Position numbers and translations under genes: made by a program. A stretch of DNA of 14,264 nucleotides. It comes from Candidatus Sumerlaeota bacterium (GTDB lineage: Bacteria > Sumerlaeota > Sumerlaeia > UBA8349). The notes under the pieces were generated by a model. The model worked only from the letters and a program-made list of their open reading frames with translations, searched no databases and was not told where the DNA came from. Location: assembly GCA_003501375.1 (NCBI GenBank), contig DNPO01000429.1, positions 1 to 14,264 of the forward strand. Direction: 5' to 3'. Below are positions 14,011 to 14,264 of this stretch, piece after piece. Numbering within the stretch: position 1 is the stretch's first letter; every line of letters starts with the position of its first letter.

Positions 14011-14264
14011 ATGCCCCATCCGGAACTTGAAATACTCCTTCAACTCCAAGAATTAGACACCGAAGCATCCAGAATGCAGGCAGAAGTTGATCGCTACCCC
14101 GCCCTGTGCAAGGCACAGGAGGATGAGGCGGAGCGTGCCCGGCAAAAACACGCCGACGCACTGCAACGACGCAAAAACTTGGAACTGGAAATCCGCCAGT
14201 CTGAGCAGGACGCGGATGCTTGCCACGACACCCTGAACAAACTTTCCGGCCAGCAGTTCAACGT
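14011..14264 (+). CDS. Coiled-coil protein, probable COG1579 (C4 zinc-ribbon) family, 5' part
   Basis: 84 codons to the window edge. The start ATG 14011 has AAGGA 8 bases upstream (13998-14002). MPHPELEILLQLQELDTEAS followed by a long, charged, Glu/Gln/Arg-rich helix (about 18-75) and a KLSGQQFNV segment is the layout of COG1579/DUF164 proteins, in which an N-terminal coiled coil precedes a CxxC...CxxC zinc ribbon. The zinc ribbon would lie beyond the window, so the assignment is provisional. The family's biochemical role is poorly defined. Confidence 0.6.
   Translation, partial: MPHPELEILLQLQELDTEASRMQAEVDRYPALCKAQEDEAERARQKHADALQRRKNLELEIRQSEQDADACHDTLNKLSGQQFN

Noticed and set aside
1..14264. 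CRISPR arrays, tRNA or rRNA genes, phage or transposase genes
   Set aside because: None seen; the repeats present are isolated palindromes, not regularly spaced direct repeats.

Overview
The window looks like chromosomal DNA of a free-living, Gram-negative-type bacterium of moderate G+C content. It carries a CusB-type periplasmic metal-efflux adaptor, a PilT/PilU twitching ATPase, an HD-GYP cyclic-di-GMP response regulator, a methionyl-tRNA formyltransferase and an ECF-type sigma factor. The style of the intergenic palindromes, and a large membrane protein ending in an 'ALEAYHHEQGRYP' segment, recall Planctomycetes/Verrucomicrobia/Lentisphaerae-like or related candidate phyla. That placement is an impression only; no rRNA or phylogenetic marker analysis was possible.

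Layout. 1-561 is the 3' part of a DegT/DnrJ/EryC1 sugar aminotransferase, closed by a strong hairpin terminator. 655-1341 is an AlkD-like DNA glycosylase, A+T-richer than its surroundings. 1406-2467 is a CNNM/CBS membrane protein with a consensus promoter so close to its ATG that the mRNA should be nearly leaderless. 2474-2695 is an inverted pair of hairpin-bearing repeat units that fills the gap between this gene and a convergent CusB-like adaptor (2697-4328, minus). 4545-5645 (minus) is PilT/PilU, with a possible sigma-54 promoter upstream. 5919-6881 is fmt. A second palindromic repeat lies at 6928-6998.

7137-10292 is a tight three-gene operon: a nine-helix membrane protein with a large exported domain, an ECF-like sigma factor, and a small one-helix protein. 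It resembles a signal-to-sigma-factor module, but no component has a recognised sensor or anti-sigma motif. A bidirectional terminator (10351-10384) separates it from a minus-strand signalling operon: a 71-aa small protein, a receiver/coiled-coil/SHOCT-like regulator, and a receiver-GAF-HD-GYP phosphodiesterase. A single-domain receiver is divergently transcribed from 13518, behind a consensus promoter and a palindromic possible operator. After a third palindromic repeat (13932-13981) the window ends in the start of a coiled-coil COG1579-like (C4 zinc-ribbon) protein.

Most genes belong to known families. The less ordinary items are the paired repeat at 2474-2695 with compensated stem changes, the adaptor with two extra metal-binding modules and no adjacent pump, the membrane-protein/sigma operon, and the small-protein plus multi-receiver signalling cluster. 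No CRISPR array, tRNA, rRNA, transposase or phage gene was seen.
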